DNA of 64,000 nucleotides. Origin: Actinomyces mediterranea (lineage in GTDB: Bacteria > Actinomycetota > Actinomycetes > Actinomycetales > Actinomycetaceae). The notes beneath the pieces are model-generated. The model searched no databases. It was not told the DNA's origin and worked only from the letters and a program-made list of their open reading frames with translations. The stretch lies in contig NZ_FTPB01000004.1 of assembly GCF_900155595.1 (NCBI RefSeq), positions 1,442,907 to 1,506,906 of the forward strand. Reading direction: 5' to 3'. Below are positions 37,881-47,215 of this stretch, piece by piece. Numbering within the stretch: the first letter of the stretch is position 1; each line of letters opens with the position of its first letter. The position numbers and the translations under genes were made by a program.

Positions 37881-38051
37881 GTGGCAAGCAAGTCTCAGGA
37901 TGTTCGCCCCAAGATCACTCTCGCCTGCTCGGAGTGCAAGGAGCGCAACTACATCACCAAGAAGAACCGTCGCAACACGCCGGATCGCCTTGAACTCGCG
38001 AAGTACTGCCCGCGTTGCCGCAAGTCGACCGCGCACCGCGAGACCCGCTGA
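37881..38051 (+). CDS. rpmG: 50S ribosomal protein L33, zinc-ribbon form
   Basis: A 56-residue ribosomal protein with the two zinc-knuckle Cys pairs [10 protein letters not shown] and [15 protein letters not shown], that is, the zinc-containing form. GTG 37881 is the start, with AAGAGGA 7 bp upstream. It follows tRNA-Met closely and is probably co-transcribed with the tRNAs. A clear hairpin follows. Confidence 0.95.
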   Translation: MASKSQDVRPKITLACSECKERNYITKKNRRNTPDRLELAKYCPRCRKSTAHRETR

Positions 38052-38069
38052 TCGCTGATCGGTAGGAGC

Positions 38070-38093
38070 CCCCCGAGGATTCATCCCCGGGGG
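38070..38093 (+). terminator. Intrinsic terminator after rpmG
   Basis: The arms CCCCCGAGG (38070-38078) and CCCCGGGGG (38085-38093) pair with one internal mismatch around ATTCAT, followed by TTTCG. It lies about 20 bp after the rpmG stop. Confidence 0.75.
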
Positions 38094-38174
38094 TTTCGTG
38101 CATGCCGCAGCATTGACACACGGCGTCGGTGACGACGACGCCATCCATCATCGAACAAGCCATACGATAACGGT

Positions 38175-39299
38175 ATGGAGGATCTCAGAACCGCGACTGC
38201 CGCCACGACGCTCGCCGAATTGACGACGCTGCACGTCGGGGGGGCGATCAGAAGACTTATCCACCCCCTCAGCCGCGATGCGCTGACCCGTGCGATCGCA
38301 CTCGCAGACGCTGAGGACGACCAGCTTCTCATCCTCGGCGGTGGGAGCAATCTCCTCGCATCCGACGACCCCTTCAATGGCGTCGTCATCCAAGATCAGC
38401 GACGCGATATCACGGCAGCTGTAGCCCCCGACCGCCCCGGCCACAGGCTCGTGACCGCCTCCGCGGGCACCGTGTGGGACGAGTTCGTCCAATGGACCCT
38501 CGATCGGGGGCTCTGCGGCCTTGAAGCACTGTCAGGAATCCCCGGTACCGTGGGCGCCGCACCCGTGCAGAACGTCGGCGCTTATGGGCACGAAGTCGGC
38601 GAGACGCTCGACTCCGTCCTCGTGTGGGATCGCGGCGAAGGCGTCGAGAAGACTCTGGACTCTGCGGACCTCGCCCTGTCGTATCGCAACTCCAACATCA
38701 AGCGCTCCATTTACGAGGGCGACGACACGGGCCGCACGTGGGGTCCGACCGGGCGCTCGGTCGTCCTCGAAGCGACCTTCCTACTCGAAGAATCGCCCTT
38801 CTCCGCTCCCGTCATGTACCGCGAACTCGCCGCCCGTCTCGGCGTCGAACAGGGGGAGCGTGCTGACGCGCGACTCGTGCGCGACACGGTGCTGGCTCTG
38901 CGCCGCTCCAAGGGCATGGTCCTGGACCCTGGAGATCATGACACGTGGAGCGCGGGCTCCTTCTTCACCAACCCGATCCTCACCGCCGCAGAGGCCGCAG
39001 GCCTGCCCGAAGCCGCACCGCGTTTCCCCGCGGGCGTCAACGAGGCGGGGGAGGGCCTCGTCAAGACGTCGGCGGCCTGGCTCATTGACCACGCGGGCTT
39101 TGCGAAAGGCTGGGCGGTGCCCGGTGCGCGCGCTGAGGGCGCGTCCCTGTCGCATAAGCACGTCCTCGCGCTGACGAATCGCGGGCGGGCGACCTCCGGC
39201 GAGGTCGAAGAGCTCGCGCGGGCGATCATCGCGGGCGTGGAGGGAGCATTCGGTGTCACACTGGTCGCCGAACCTGTCACTGTCGGCATCACCTGGTAA
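38175..39299 (+). CDS. murB: UDP-N-acetylenolpyruvoylglucosamine reductase
   Basis: An FAD-dependent enzyme (374 residues) that reduces UDP-GlcNAc-enolpyruvate to UDP-MurNAc for peptidoglycan. LTTLHVGGAIRRLI and ILGGGSNLL bind FAD; GLEALSGIPGTVGAAPVQNVGAYGHEV and LSYRNSNIK are family signatures. WSAGSFFTNPIL holds the catalytic Ser, and the protein ends like class I MurB. The start lies in an inverted repeat (CCATAC..GTATGG, 38160-38178) without a clear ribosome site, so the message may be leaderless. Confidence 0.93.
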   Translation: MEDLRTATAATTLAELTTLHVGGAIRRLIHPLSRDALTRAIALADAEDDQLLILGGGSNLLASDDPFNGVVIQDQRRDITAAVAPDRPGHRLVTASAGTVWDEFVQWTLDRGLCGLEALSGIPGTVGAAPVQNVGAYGHEVGETLDSVLVWDRGEGVEKTLDSADLALSYRNSNIKRSIYEGDDTGRTWGPTGRSVVLEATFLLEESPFSAPVMYRELAARLGVEQGERADARLVRDTVLALRRSKGMVLDPGDHDTWSAGSFFTNPILTAAEAAGLPEAAPRFPAGVNEAGEGLVKTSAAWLIDHAGFAKGWAVPGARAEGASLSHKHVLALTNRGRATSGEVEELARAIIAGVEGAFGVTLVAEPVTVGITW

Positions 39300-39601
39300 T
39301 CCAAACGCCTTGTCCAGCGGTAACACCCGTTGATGTTATCGGCCTGTGGTAACCATTATTGCCACCATGGGGTTCGTCGAGAGCGCGGTCACCGATGATG
39401 ATGATGTCATCTGCGCGATGCGCGCCCGCAACAGCGATGCCCGCCCGCAACAAGTATGTGAGGAGGAAATGACAATGAGAACCGCAGATGCACTGCTCGG
39501 TGATGTTCTCAGCATGACCCGGCAGGGCGCGAACACACGATTCAGCGCGGCTTGAATCAAAATTCTTTGAAGAGGAGACCGATAAGGAGCGGGAACGTCC
39601 G
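39300..39601 (+). other. 302-bp stretch between convergent murB and add
   Basis: Apart from the small ORF listed at 39469 I see no gene. The left part has an AT-richer segment (TTGATGTTATCGGCCTGTGG, 39330-39349) that could hold a plus-strand promoter, and a GAT repeat (39395-39407). No strong terminator hairpin is seen between the two genes. Confidence 0.5.
39469..39555 (+). CDS. Possible 28-residue small protein or leader peptide
   Basis: A strong ribosome site (GAGGAGGA) precedes ATGACAATG, followed by a short frame beginning MTMRTADALLGDVL and ending QGANTRFSAA. The same frame is open upstream to 39346 (69 residues in all), but the ribosome site argues for the short form. No homologue comes to mind and no membrane segment is seen. 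Nothing on the same strand lies downstream for it to regulate, because add is convergent. Confidence 0.3.
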   Translation: MTMRTADALLGDVLSMTRQGANTRFSAA

Positions 39602-40729
39602 TCAGCCCGTCTGCTGCTCGTGGTCTTGGGCGTGAGGGCGCGCAGCCTTCCACGCTTCGATCTGCGCATACCAGCGGCGCTTGGAGGACTCCGACGCCAA
39701 AGACGCGTCAATCGACTGGCGCGCCAAGTCCGCGACCGTCTCATCGGACAGTGAGAATACATCGCGCGCGTGCTCGTACTGGCGCAGCAGGCGCGAATGG
39801 AACAGCAGGGGGTCGTCGGCTCCCAGTGCGATCGTGGCACCATGCCCCATGAGCACGGGCAGCGGCACCTGAGAGAAATCCGAATACACGCCGAGGTGGA
39901 CATTCGACGTCGGACACACTTCGAAGGCCACATCCGCCTCAATGAGGCGATCGAGCAACTCCGGATCCTCTGTGGTCCTCACCCCGTGGCCGAGCCGCTT
40001 GGGCGCCAGCGCCGTCACGACTTCGCGCACCGACTCCGGGCCGAGTAGTTCGCCCCCGTGGGGCAAGGACGCCAGCCCTGCGCGCCGTGCGATCCCGAAT
40101 GCGGCGCCGAAGTCCGAGGTCGTGCCGACCCGCTCATCATTCGACAATCCGAAGCCGACGACTTCTCCCGGGCCGTCGCCCGCATACTGCGCGGCAAGCC
40201 TGGCCAGGACCCGCGCATCAAGGGGATGTCGGATCCTCGATGCTGCAACGACCACGCCGATCTCCACGTCCGTATCCGCCGAGGCGCGTCGCGCCTCGTC
40301 GAGGACGATCTCCAGGGCGGGCGTGATCCCCCCAACCCACGGCGCATACGACGTCGGGTCGACCTGGATCTCCAGGCGCATCGATCCCTCTGCCGCATCG
40401 TCCTCGGCGGCTTCGCGGACGATCCTGCGCATCGCTGCCTCCGAGCGCACCAGGTGGCGCGCAGAATCGTAGGAGCGCTGGAATCGGAACCAGCCGCGCC
40501 CGTCGGCGGGTACCTTCAACGGGTCGACGTCGAGCAGGTGGGGAGGTAGGCGCACGCCCTGCTCCCGCGCCATGTCGATAAGTGTCTGAGGACGCATGGC
40601 TCCCGTGAAGTGCAGGTGGAGGTGTGCCTTGGGCAGCGCAACGAGGTCGCGCCTCCCCGGTGGGGTTGGCGGAGCCAGCGTCAGATTCGGCTGGGGGAGC
40701 GCGAATGAGGGGGTCGAGCGGTACATCAC
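39602..40729 (-). CDS. add: Adenosine deaminase
   Basis: A zinc TIM-barrel deaminase (375 residues) converting adenosine to inosine. LPKAHLHLHFTGAMRP carries the first two metal His; SLPHGGELLG, RLGHGVR, the VCPTSNVHLGVYSDF block and LGADDPLLFHS supply further metal and catalytic residues. TGAM replaces the more common DGSL after the HLH motif, as in several actinobacterial members. GTG 40729 and ATG 40726 are adjacent candidate starts. Related activities such as aminodeoxyfutalosine deaminase are less likely because the classical MenFDCB route is present. Confidence 0.9.
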   Translation of the reverse strand: MMYRSTPSFALPQPNLTLAPPTPPGRRDLVALPKAHLHLHFTGAMRPQTLIDMAREQGVRLPPHLLDVDPLKVPADGRGWFRFQRSYDSARHLVRSEAAMRRIVREAAEDDAAEGSMRLEIQVDPTSYAPWVGGITPALEIVLDEARRASADTDVEIGVVVAASRIRHPLDARVLARLAAQYAGDGPGEVVGFGLSNDERVGTTSDFGAAFGIARRAGLASLPHGGELLGPESVREVVTALAPKRLGHGVRTTEDPELLDRLIEADVAFEVCPTSNVHLGVYSDFSQVPLPVLMGHGATIALGADDPLLFHSRLLRQYEHARDVFSLSDETVADLARQSIDASLASESSKRRWYAQIEAWKAARPHAQDHEQQTG

Positions 40730-40762
40730 CGTTGAGGATACCCGGCTGTGGGAGGGGCGTGC

Positions 40763-41593
40763 TCAGTGCTGGTTGAACCAGAGAACAATGTCATGAATGA
40801 GGCCAGGGCCTTCCGGTTCATTGAGGATCTCATGGTAGGCGCCGTCAATGACCCTCAGGTGGATGTCGGCGTCCGGGTTGGCGGCGACGGCGCCCGCGAT
40901 GAAGGCCCGCGTTCCCTTCAACGAGGCGAGGGCGTCTGCATTCCCGTGCATCACCAGCATCGGCGTGCGCACCCTGTCCGCGCGTCGGATGACCTCATTA
41001 CCCTGCAACACCATTGTGACGGCAGTGAGGATCGGCACTCCTCCCGTGTAGCACAGGGGATCGGCGTCGAAGGCCTCTTGGACGCGCGGGTCGCGCGACA
41101 GTACCGACTCCGAGCCGGGCAGGCGGGCGGGTTTGACGATTACTCCGGGTGCGAGACGAGCGGCGGGCAGCATGAGCCTCGCCGTCGATGCGGGAACATC
41201 GGGCAGCGGACGCAAAGCGGGGCCGGACAGGACCGTGCCGCGCAGGTGCTTGGGATTGAGGAGAGTGGAAGCAGCGGTGATGACGCCGCCCATGGAGTGA
41301 CCGAAGAGGAACAGGTCGGGCGTGCGGGCGTGTGCGAGGACGATGCGCCGCGCATCCAGGTGGTCGCGGATGAGCTTGCCGACGTCGACCTGAGCCCGGG
41401 GGCCGTCAGATGTGCCGTGCCCGGCGAGATCGAAGTAGGCGATGTCGTATCCAGCGTCGACGAGTGCGTCCTGAAGGTGCCGGTAGCGTCCAGAGTGCTC
41501 GGCGAAGCCGTGACACAAGACGACGGTGCCTTTCGGCTTTGCTGTGTCAGCATGACGGTACTGGATGTCCATGACTCCATTGTGACAGTTCAC
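40763..41593 (-). CDS. Alpha/beta hydrolase, monoacylglycerol-lipase-like
   Basis: A serine hydrolase of about 276 residues. The oxyanion region is VVLCHGFAEHSGRYRHLQ, the nucleophile elbow is FLFGHSMGGVI and the catalytic Asp and His are in LVMHGNADALASL and IDGAYHEILNEPE. The GHSMGG and H-E-I-LNE pattern is typical of monoglyceride lipases (Hydrolase_4); the natural substrate is unknown. An ATG at 41572 (GGAG just upstream) would remove seven residues and is about equally likely. It lies 33 bp upstream of add on the same strand. Confidence 0.85.
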   Translation of the reverse strand: MNCHNGVMDIQYRHADTAKPKGTVVLCHGFAEHSGRYRHLQDALVDAGYDIAYFDLAGHGTSDGPRAQVDVGKLIRDHLDARRIVLAHARTPDLFLFGHSMGGVITAASTLLNPKHLRGTVLSGPALRPLPDVPASTARLMLPAARLAPGVIVKPARLPGSESVLSRDPRVQEAFDADPLCYTGGVPILTAVTMVLQGNEVIRRADRVRTPMLVMHGNADALASLKGTRAFIAGAVAANPDADIHLRVIDGAYHEILNEPEGPGLIHDIVLWFNQH

Positions 41594-41633
41594 TGGGCAA
41601 ATCGTGCTGCTCTCGCCGGACTCGTCCTAGGGG

Positions 41634-42659
41634 TCAGGACACGGCTCCTGCGCCGAGGACGTCGAATCCGCCCGCGGTCTTGACGTAGTTCGCCAGGGAG
41701 TCATTGTTCCACGCCTCCATGAGTGGGGCGATGGCCTCCGTGTCGAGGAGGACGATGGACTGACCGTCTTCGGAGGTGCCCGTCCCCGTGTAGGGGATGG
41801 TGAAGAAGTTGATGCCCGAGGAACGCAACGATGTCAGCTGCGAAGCGAGCGACAGCATGGAGTCGAAGGTGAGGGTCTCATCGACGGCTGAGTGGGCGAG
41901 CAGGACGGAGATCATGTCCGACAGCTTCGCCGGATCGGTCAGCACCGACGCGTCGAAGGCCTTGTGCAGGATGGCCCGCATCCACGCCTGCTGGCGCTGC
42001 ATGCGCGAGAAGTCGCCGCGGGCAAGGGACTTGCGTTCGCGGACGTAGGCGAGCGCATCGGCGCCGTTGAAAGTCTCGACCCCCTCGCCGGTGGCGATAG
42101 TGACGCCGCCGAGGGTGTCGGTGATCTGCTCGAAGCTCGTGAAGTCGGTGACCATGAAGTGGTCGATCGTGATACCGGTAAGGTTCTGGACCGTCTCAAT
42201 GGTGAGGTCCGCCCCTCCGAAGGAATAGGCGGCATTGATCTTCGCGCTGCCGTACCCGGGAATGTCAACCCACGAGTCGCGGGGGATCGACATGATATTG
42301 ACGGATTTACGATCCCCGGAGATCTGCATGATCATCATGACGTCGGAGCGCTGCGCCCCGTACTCCCAGTCCGTCGGATCACCCCCGCTTTGACGCGAGT
42401 CGGTCCCCAGGATGAGGAAGTTGATGTCGTCGCCGCTCGGCGTCGATTGCGCGTGAACCGTGCTCTGCGGGGTCGGCGAGCCCAGAGAGGTCGACACGTG
42501 CCTGATCTGGGAGTTGATGGAGTGACGCACGCCGAGGAACACTGCGGCGACGCCGACGAGGGCGACCAGGAGTAGCACGAGCAAAACAATGAGCGCCTTC
42601 TTCGTGCCGCTCATCGGCGCCTTGGCGGCTGCGCGGGCCTGCATACGACTCATGGGCAT
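41634..42659 (-). CDS. LytR-CpsA-Psr (LCP) family cell-wall glycopolymer ligase
   Basis: A membrane-anchored LCP protein of 341 residues. A cationic N-terminus and one helix (ALIVLLVLLLVALVGVAAVF) precede the LCP domain with FLILGTDSR, RSDVMMIM, SIPRDSWVDIPGYGSAKINAAY and ALAYVRERKSLARGDFSRMQRQQ, where the Arg and Asp residues bind the polyprenyl pyrophosphate. Such enzymes attach polysaccharides to peptidoglycan, which fits the polymer locus starting 1.4 kb upstream. GAGGAG lies 3 bp before ATG 42659 and 9 bp before ATG 42653; the second may be the real start. Confidence 0.92.
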   Translation of the reverse strand: MPMSRMQARAAAKAPMSGTKKALIVLLVLLLVALVGVAAVFLGVRHSINSQIRHVSTSLGSPTPQSTVHAQSTPSGDDINFLILGTDSRQSGGDPTDWEYGAQRSDVMMIMQISGDRKSVNIMSIPRDSWVDIPGYGSAKINAAYSFGGADLTIETVQNLTGITIDHFMVTDFTSFEQITDTLGGVTIATGEGVETFNGADALAYVRERKSLARGDFSRMQRQQAWMRAILHKAFDASVLTDPAKLSDMISVLLAHSAVDETLTFDSMLSLASQLTSLRSSGINFFTIPYTGTGTSEDGQSIVLLDTEAIAPLMEAWNNDSLANYVKTAGGFDVLGAGAVS

Positions 42660-42802
42660 CCTCTCCTCGGATGCCGGGCACGGACGTTCGCCACGATTAC
42701 CCGGTGATCATCTCCGACACTCCTACGGTACCGTTTCCCCGCGCCGCTGGGCAGCGCGAAGCGCAATGCAGTACCAGTGCATCGGGTCTCATGTGGGACT
42801 TG

Positions 42803-44014
42803 TCAGGCCAAGAGCTCCTGAATGCGCCCTACACCCTCGACGAGGTCCTCGTCCGACAGGGCGTAGGACATGCGCAGGAATCCCGACGGCCCGAAGGCCT
42901 CGCCGGGAACCACGGCGACTTCGACCTCGTCGAGGATGAGATCGGCGAACTCGGCGGAGGTGGTGGGGACCCTGCCGCGGATGGAGCGACCCAGGATCGC
43001 CTCGACGCTTGGGTAAGCGTAGAACGCGCCCTTCGGCGTGGGCACGCTGACCCCGTCGATTTCGCGGAGCATCGAGATGATGGTGCGGCGACGCCGGTCG
43101 AAGGCGTCGCGCATCATGTGGACGTCGTCGAGCCCGCCGGACACTGCTTCGAGGGCCGCGCGCTGAGCCACATTCGACACATTTGACGTCAAATGAGACT
43201 GGAAGGAGGTCGCCGCTTTGATGATGTCTGCGGGGCCGATCATCCAGCCGACGCGCCATCCAGTCATCGCGTACGTCTTGGCGACTCCATTGAGGACGAT
43301 CGTCTGATCCGCCAACTCGGGAACGAGGGCGACGATGTGCGCACTTACGGCGTCCTCGTACAGCAGGTGCTCGTAGATCTCATCCGTGATGACCCAGATG
43401 CCGTGTTCGAGGGCCCACTTGCCGATGGCTCGGGTCTCCTCCGGGGTATAGACGGCGCCGGTGGGATTGGAGGGGGAGCAGTGAAGGAGGACTTTCGTTC
43501 GGTCGGTGCGAGCGGCCTCGAGTTGCTCCACCGTCACCTTGTAGCCCTGGTCGGCGCCCGCGAACACGGGAACGGTGACACCGTCGGCGAGTTTGATGGC
43601 CTCCGGGTAGGTCGTCCAATAGGGGGTCGGCAGCAGCGCCTCGTCACCCGGATTGAGGATCGACGCGAATGCCTGGAAGACGGCCTGCTTGCCGCCATTG
43701 GTGACGAGCACCTGGGCGGGGTCGACCTCGTAGCCCGAATCGCGCAGGGTCTTCGCCGCGATCGCCTGACGCAGGGCGGGCTGACCGCCTGTGGGCGTGT
43801 ATCGGTGCATCGCGGGCTCGCGGGCAGCGGCAATCGCTGCTTCGATGATGAAGTCGGGGGTTGCGAAGTCGGGCTCTCCGGCGCCGAAGCCGATCACGGG
43901 CCGCCCCTGAGCCTTCAGCGCCTTCGCCTTGGCGTCCACTGCCAGGGTGGCTGAGGGCGTGATGGACGCGAATCGCCGGGACACACGGGCGCGAGGTGCA
44001 GTACTCATGCGCAT
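42803..44014 (-). CDS. Class I aminotransferase (aspartate aminotransferase-like)
   Basis: A PLP-dependent transaminase of 403 residues. Conserved parts are [14 protein letters not shown], the substrate/PLP region [24 protein letters not shown] and [17 protein letters not shown] with the PLP-binding Lys, plus the C-terminal Arg motif [12 protein letters not shown]. The sequence fits the Bacillus/Thermus-type (Ib) aspartate aminotransferases. In Streptomyces-like genomes an aspC gene stands directly before tRNA-Trp-secE-nusG; here 10 kb of polysaccharide genes intervene. The second ATG at 44008 is an alternative start. Confidence 0.9.
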   Translation of the reverse strand: MRMSTAPRARVSRRFASITPSATLAVDAKAKALKAQGRPVIGFGAGEPDFATPDFIIEAAIAAAREPAMHRYTPTGGQPALRQAIAAKTLRDSGYEVDPAQVLVTNGGKQAVFQAFASILNPGDEALLPTPYWTTYPEAIKLADGVTVPVFAGADQGYKVTVEQLEAARTDRTKVLLHCSPSNPTGAVYTPEETRAIGKWALEHGIWVITDEIYEHLLYEDAVSAHIVALVPELADQTIVLNGVAKTYAMTGWRVGWMIGPADIIKAATSFQSHLTSNVSNVAQRAALEAVSGGLDDVHMMRDAFDRRRRTIISMLREIDGVSVPTPKGAFYAYPSVEAILGRSIRGRVPTTSAEFADLILDEVEVAVVPGEAFGPSGFLRMSYALSDEDLVEGVGRIQELLA

Positions 44015-44071
44015 ATCGTCGCACAGGCCCGCCCCGGGCGACGAAGCGCCCAGTATTCGGCTGCAGCCCCG

Positions 44072-45850
44072 TCAGTCCAGGAGTGAACGGTAGAGCCGCT
44101 CATAGGCCCTACCGTTGGCGGCCCAGGTCCTCTCGGCTGCGGCGCAGCGCCCGGCATCTGCGAGGCGCTCGGCCAGGTCGGAGTCGGCGAGCACCCGGGT
44201 GATCGCCCCGGCGAGGGCGTGAGAATCTCCGGGTGCGATGGCGATTCCCTGGCCGTCTCGGGCCCCTACTTCGACGAGAGCGGGAAGATCCGACACGATC
44301 TGCGGGATTCCCAGCGCCATCGCCTGCAGACCCTTGATCGGGGTGACCGCCCGGGTCACGGGGGTGTCGCGGCGGGGGATCGTCATGATGTCGAGGGCCT
44401 GATACCAGGTGAGGGCCTCGTCGGGGGAAACCTTCCCGGGGAAGACGACGTCGGCATCGGGATCGGACAGTCCCACTGCAACATGCAGCCCCCGTTCGCG
44501 GGCCTGTTGAATGAGGGACTCGCGCGAGACACCATCGCCGACGATGAGGCATCCGACGTCCATCCCCCGGCCTCGAACCTCGGCGAGGGCGTCGATGAGA
44601 GTGTCGAGCCCTTCGTAATCGACGATCGCCGACACGGTACCAACCCACGGCTTGTCGGGCCTCAGGCCGAGTGCGGTGCGCGCCGCTTCGCGGTCGCGCG
44701 GTGTATCGAGGAGCGCCTCATCGACCGCGTTCGGGATGACGCTGATTGTGTCCTCGGGGATCCCCCGCTCGACGAGTGAGCGGGCCTGATGGTGGGAGAG
44801 GGCGACGACGGCGTCCGCCGCGAGCGCCATCTCGGTCTCGCGGGCGCGCATCATGGCGTAGCGCTGAGAGGCGAGGGCGCGCTCCTCCTGGTCGTGCGGC
44901 CTGCGCGCTACCCATGATTTCTCTAGCTCGCCGCGGAACTCGTAGACCCAGGGGATGTCCAGGGCCTGTGCGACGGCCCGCGTGACGAGGGCGTTGTGGA
45001 AGTCCGTCGTCGTGTGCAGAACATGCGGGGCGAAGGCCCGTGCCTCCTCGACAAGCATTTTCGCGTGCACGGCGAGGCGGTCGTCCTCGTAGCGGGGGAG
45101 GGCGCGCGGGAGTAGACGCCGGTAGTCGATGCCGTTGATGACGTCGCGAGTCGGCGTCCAGGGGCGTCCAATGGTGATGGGGTAGGCGAGCCGCGTCACG
45201 GCGAGGACGTCGAGGCCGACGTCGCGTTGCGCGATGAGGACTGCGTGGGAGCGCAGCGCATAGCCGGAGTTCGTCCACGGCAGGGAGTTCGTCAGCGCGT
45301 GGAGGACTCGAATGCGTGAGCGCGGGTGAATGTCGGGGCACATGAGCGGCAGTGTCAGAGTGCGCCCGGGGGTGAGGACCCGTGTGCGCGCTTCGAAAAC
45401 TCGTCGGAGCGGCGCGGGGGCGAGTCCGATCGCCTCGTCAATGTCTCCCGCCTCCCACAGCTCCTTTGCCCGGTTGCGGGCCGAGGCCGACTCGTCAAGC
45501 GGGGCGCCCACTTGTACGCGGATCGCATCGGCGAGCGGCCCCCTCGTCATTGAAGCGGAGAGTTCCTCTTTCGCAATACCCGGCCGGTCGACCATCATGA
45601 GCCACAGGGCCCGCGGGGTGGAGCCCTCCCGACGGGGAGCGGGTCCTGATCCGAGGGCATCGCGCAGGCGACGCGGTAGGCGGCGCGATGTTTGAACGGC
45701 GAAGTGAGCCGGGTCCTCGACGATCATCCGTGCGACAGCGCTGGTCAATAGGGGAAGATGGACGGCGGTCCGGGCGATGCGCCCGGGAAGGGAGCGCGCC
45801 ACCTCACGCGTCTTCCTCGTCGGTTCGGCGGGATCAGCCGACGCGCTCAT
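44072..45850 (-). CDS. GT4 glycosyltransferase with long N-terminal extension
   Basis: A 592-residue protein whose last ~410 residues form a GT-B glycosyltransferase of family 4: RVLHALTNSLPWTNSGYALRSH at the start, VLHTTTDFHNALVTRAVA, WVGTVSAIVDYEGLDTLIDA, then the E-x7-E-like donor region (TPVTRAVTPIKGLQAMALGIPQIV). The first ~180 residues are helical and charged and match nothing I recognise. It probably adds a sugar in the surface polymer made by this locus; donor and acceptor are unknown. ATG 45850 overlaps the end of the next GT4 gene by 17 bp. Confidence 0.85.
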   Translation of the reverse strand: MSASADPAEPTRKTREVARSLPGRIARTAVHLPLLTSAVARMIVEDPAHFAVQTSRRLPRRLRDALGSGPAPRREGSTPRALWLMMVDRPGIAKEELSASMTRGPLADAIRVQVGAPLDESASARNRAKELWEAGDIDEAIGLAPAPLRRVFEARTRVLTPGRTLTLPLMCPDIHPRSRIRVLHALTNSLPWTNSGYALRSHAVLIAQRDVGLDVLAVTRLAYPITIGRPWTPTRDVINGIDYRRLLPRALPRYEDDRLAVHAKMLVEEARAFAPHVLHTTTDFHNALVTRAVAQALDIPWVYEFRGELEKSWVARRPHDQEERALASQRYAMMRARETEMALAADAVVALSHHQARSLVERGIPEDTISVIPNAVDEALLDTPRDREAARTALGLRPDKPWVGTVSAIVDYEGLDTLIDALAEVRGRGMDVGCLIVGDGVSRESLIQQARERGLHVAVGLSDPDADVVFPGKVSPDEALTWYQALDIMTIPRRDTPVTRAVTPIKGLQAMALGIPQIVSDLPALVEVGARDGQGIAIAPGDSHALAGAITRVLADSDLAERLADAGRCAAAERTWAANGRAYERLYRSLLD

Positions 45851-47093
45851 TGACGATCCCTTCGATGAAGCGGACGAAGCGCTGAGCGTTGTCGTCCGGG
45901 GTGCCCTGCGCGTCGAGCCACGTGATGCCCCGCCCCGCGGCATTGAGGCGTTCGCGGTTGCGTGCGAGGTCCTCCCACAGGTCCGCGAGGGCCGTGCGGT
46001 CCATTGCGGGGACGGCGTCGCCGGCGCCGGAGGCGGTGATGATCTCCGCGGCCTCTCCATTGACGGACAGACTGATGTGGCGTCCGATCTCAAGGGCCTC
46101 GTAGAGCTTGGAGGGGACGGTGTGGGACATGGGAGCCCAGTCCTGCAGATGGATGAGGACGGTGTCCGCCCACTCGTAGTGCTCCATGACGAGCCGGTAG
46201 GGGAGTCGTCCGGTGAATTCGACGGGGATGCCGAGCGTTTCAGCATTGTTGCGCAGCGTCTTCAGGTGTGCGCCCGACCCCACGATTCGCATTCGCGCGT
46301 CGACTCCGCGTTTGCGTACTTCGGCGAGGGCGTGGAGCGCGTTCGACAGTTCTTGGGCGCGTCCAGTCGTCCCGACGTAGAGGACCCGCAGCCCGGTGCG
46401 CTGTGGGGGGTTGTCCAGTTCCACCCCGCGCCTGGCGCCGAAGTTGCGGACGGTGAGGGTGGAGGAGATGCCCCGGTCGCGTAGGACACGGCCGAACGAG
46501 TCGGTTGTCGTGATGACGGCCGCCGAGTCCCGCAGGACACGGTTGAGGGCTTTTCCGCCGAAGAAGGCGGCGCTCCTGAAGGCGTGCTGCTTGACGAGCC
46601 CGCGGCGTGCGGGCCGCCCCGTCACGGGCGCCCAGACGTTCATGTAGTCGATGAGGTCGGGCCAGGCGTCGCGCAGGTCGATGACGATCGGGATCTTGTT
46701 ACCGGCGGCGATGCCGTGCGCTGAGATCGCGGCGGGTAGGGGCGGTGCGGTGGCGATGATGAGCTCGGGGCGCCATTGACGCACCAGCTTGCGTCCCAGG
46801 CGGATCTGAGAGGCCATGATCCGCTCTTCATCGCGCACTCGGGCGTAGAGCGTGGAGTCGTGTCCGAGGAAATCCGAGCGGTGGATGATCTCCCCGTTGG
46901 TGCCCTCGGCGACGGCGCCGAACTGGTATTCAGACTCGGTGAACAACAGATGCCCCGTGGGGTAGTGCGGGGGAGGGGCGAGGACGTGGACCTCGTGCCC
47001 GGCCAGCGTCAACGCGCGCGTCAACCATGCCCAACGGCGTTGGGGAACGCCTTCCTCGGGTTCCCATGTTTGTGCGACGACCAGCAGACGCAT
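45834..47093 (-). CDS. GT4 glycosyltransferase (WbuB-like)
   Basis: A 419-residue GT-B glycosyltransferase. The N-terminus MRLLVVAQTWEPEEGVPQRR with HYPTGHL resembles WbuB/WcaI-type enzymes of O-antigen and capsule loci. GLRVLYVGTTGRAQELSNAL and VPSKLYEALEIGRHISLSVN are the C-terminal donor-binding parts with the conserved Glu. I chose ATG 47093; nine extra codons are open back to a TTG at 47120. The 122-bp AT-richer gap upstream (47094-47215) should contain the promoter of the two GT4 genes. Confidence 0.87.
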   Translation of the reverse strand: MRLLVVAQTWEPEEGVPQRRWAWLTRALTLAGHEVHVLAPPPHYPTGHLLFTESEYQFGAVAEGTNGEIIHRSDFLGHDSTLYARVRDEERIMASQIRLGRKLVRQWRPELIIATAPPLPAAISAHGIAAGNKIPIVIDLRDAWPDLIDYMNVWAPVTGRPARRGLVKQHAFRSAAFFGGKALNRVLRDSAAVITTTDSFGRVLRDRGISSTLTVRNFGARRGVELDNPPQRTGLRVLYVGTTGRAQELSNALHALAEVRKRGVDARMRIVGSGAHLKTLRNNAETLGIPVEFTGRLPYRLVMEHYEWADTVLIHLQDWAPMSHTVPSKLYEALEIGRHISLSVNGEAAEIITASGAGDAVPAMDRTALADLWEDLARNRERLNAAGRGITWLDAQGTPDDNAQRFVRFIEGIVNERVG

Positions 47094-47215
47094 GAGGCCC
47101 AGGATTCCTGACTGTAACAAGTGATGACGGGGAATTGCCTATAGGTTAACAGAAACCATTACCGAGGATTCTCGGTCTGCGCAATGGATGCTGTGCAGAA
47201 GTATTCACGCGCGCC

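Noticed and set aside
38160..38178. Inverted repeat CCATAC..GTATGG over the murB start codon
   Set aside because: Only six base pairs per arm and no known regulator; too short to call an operator.
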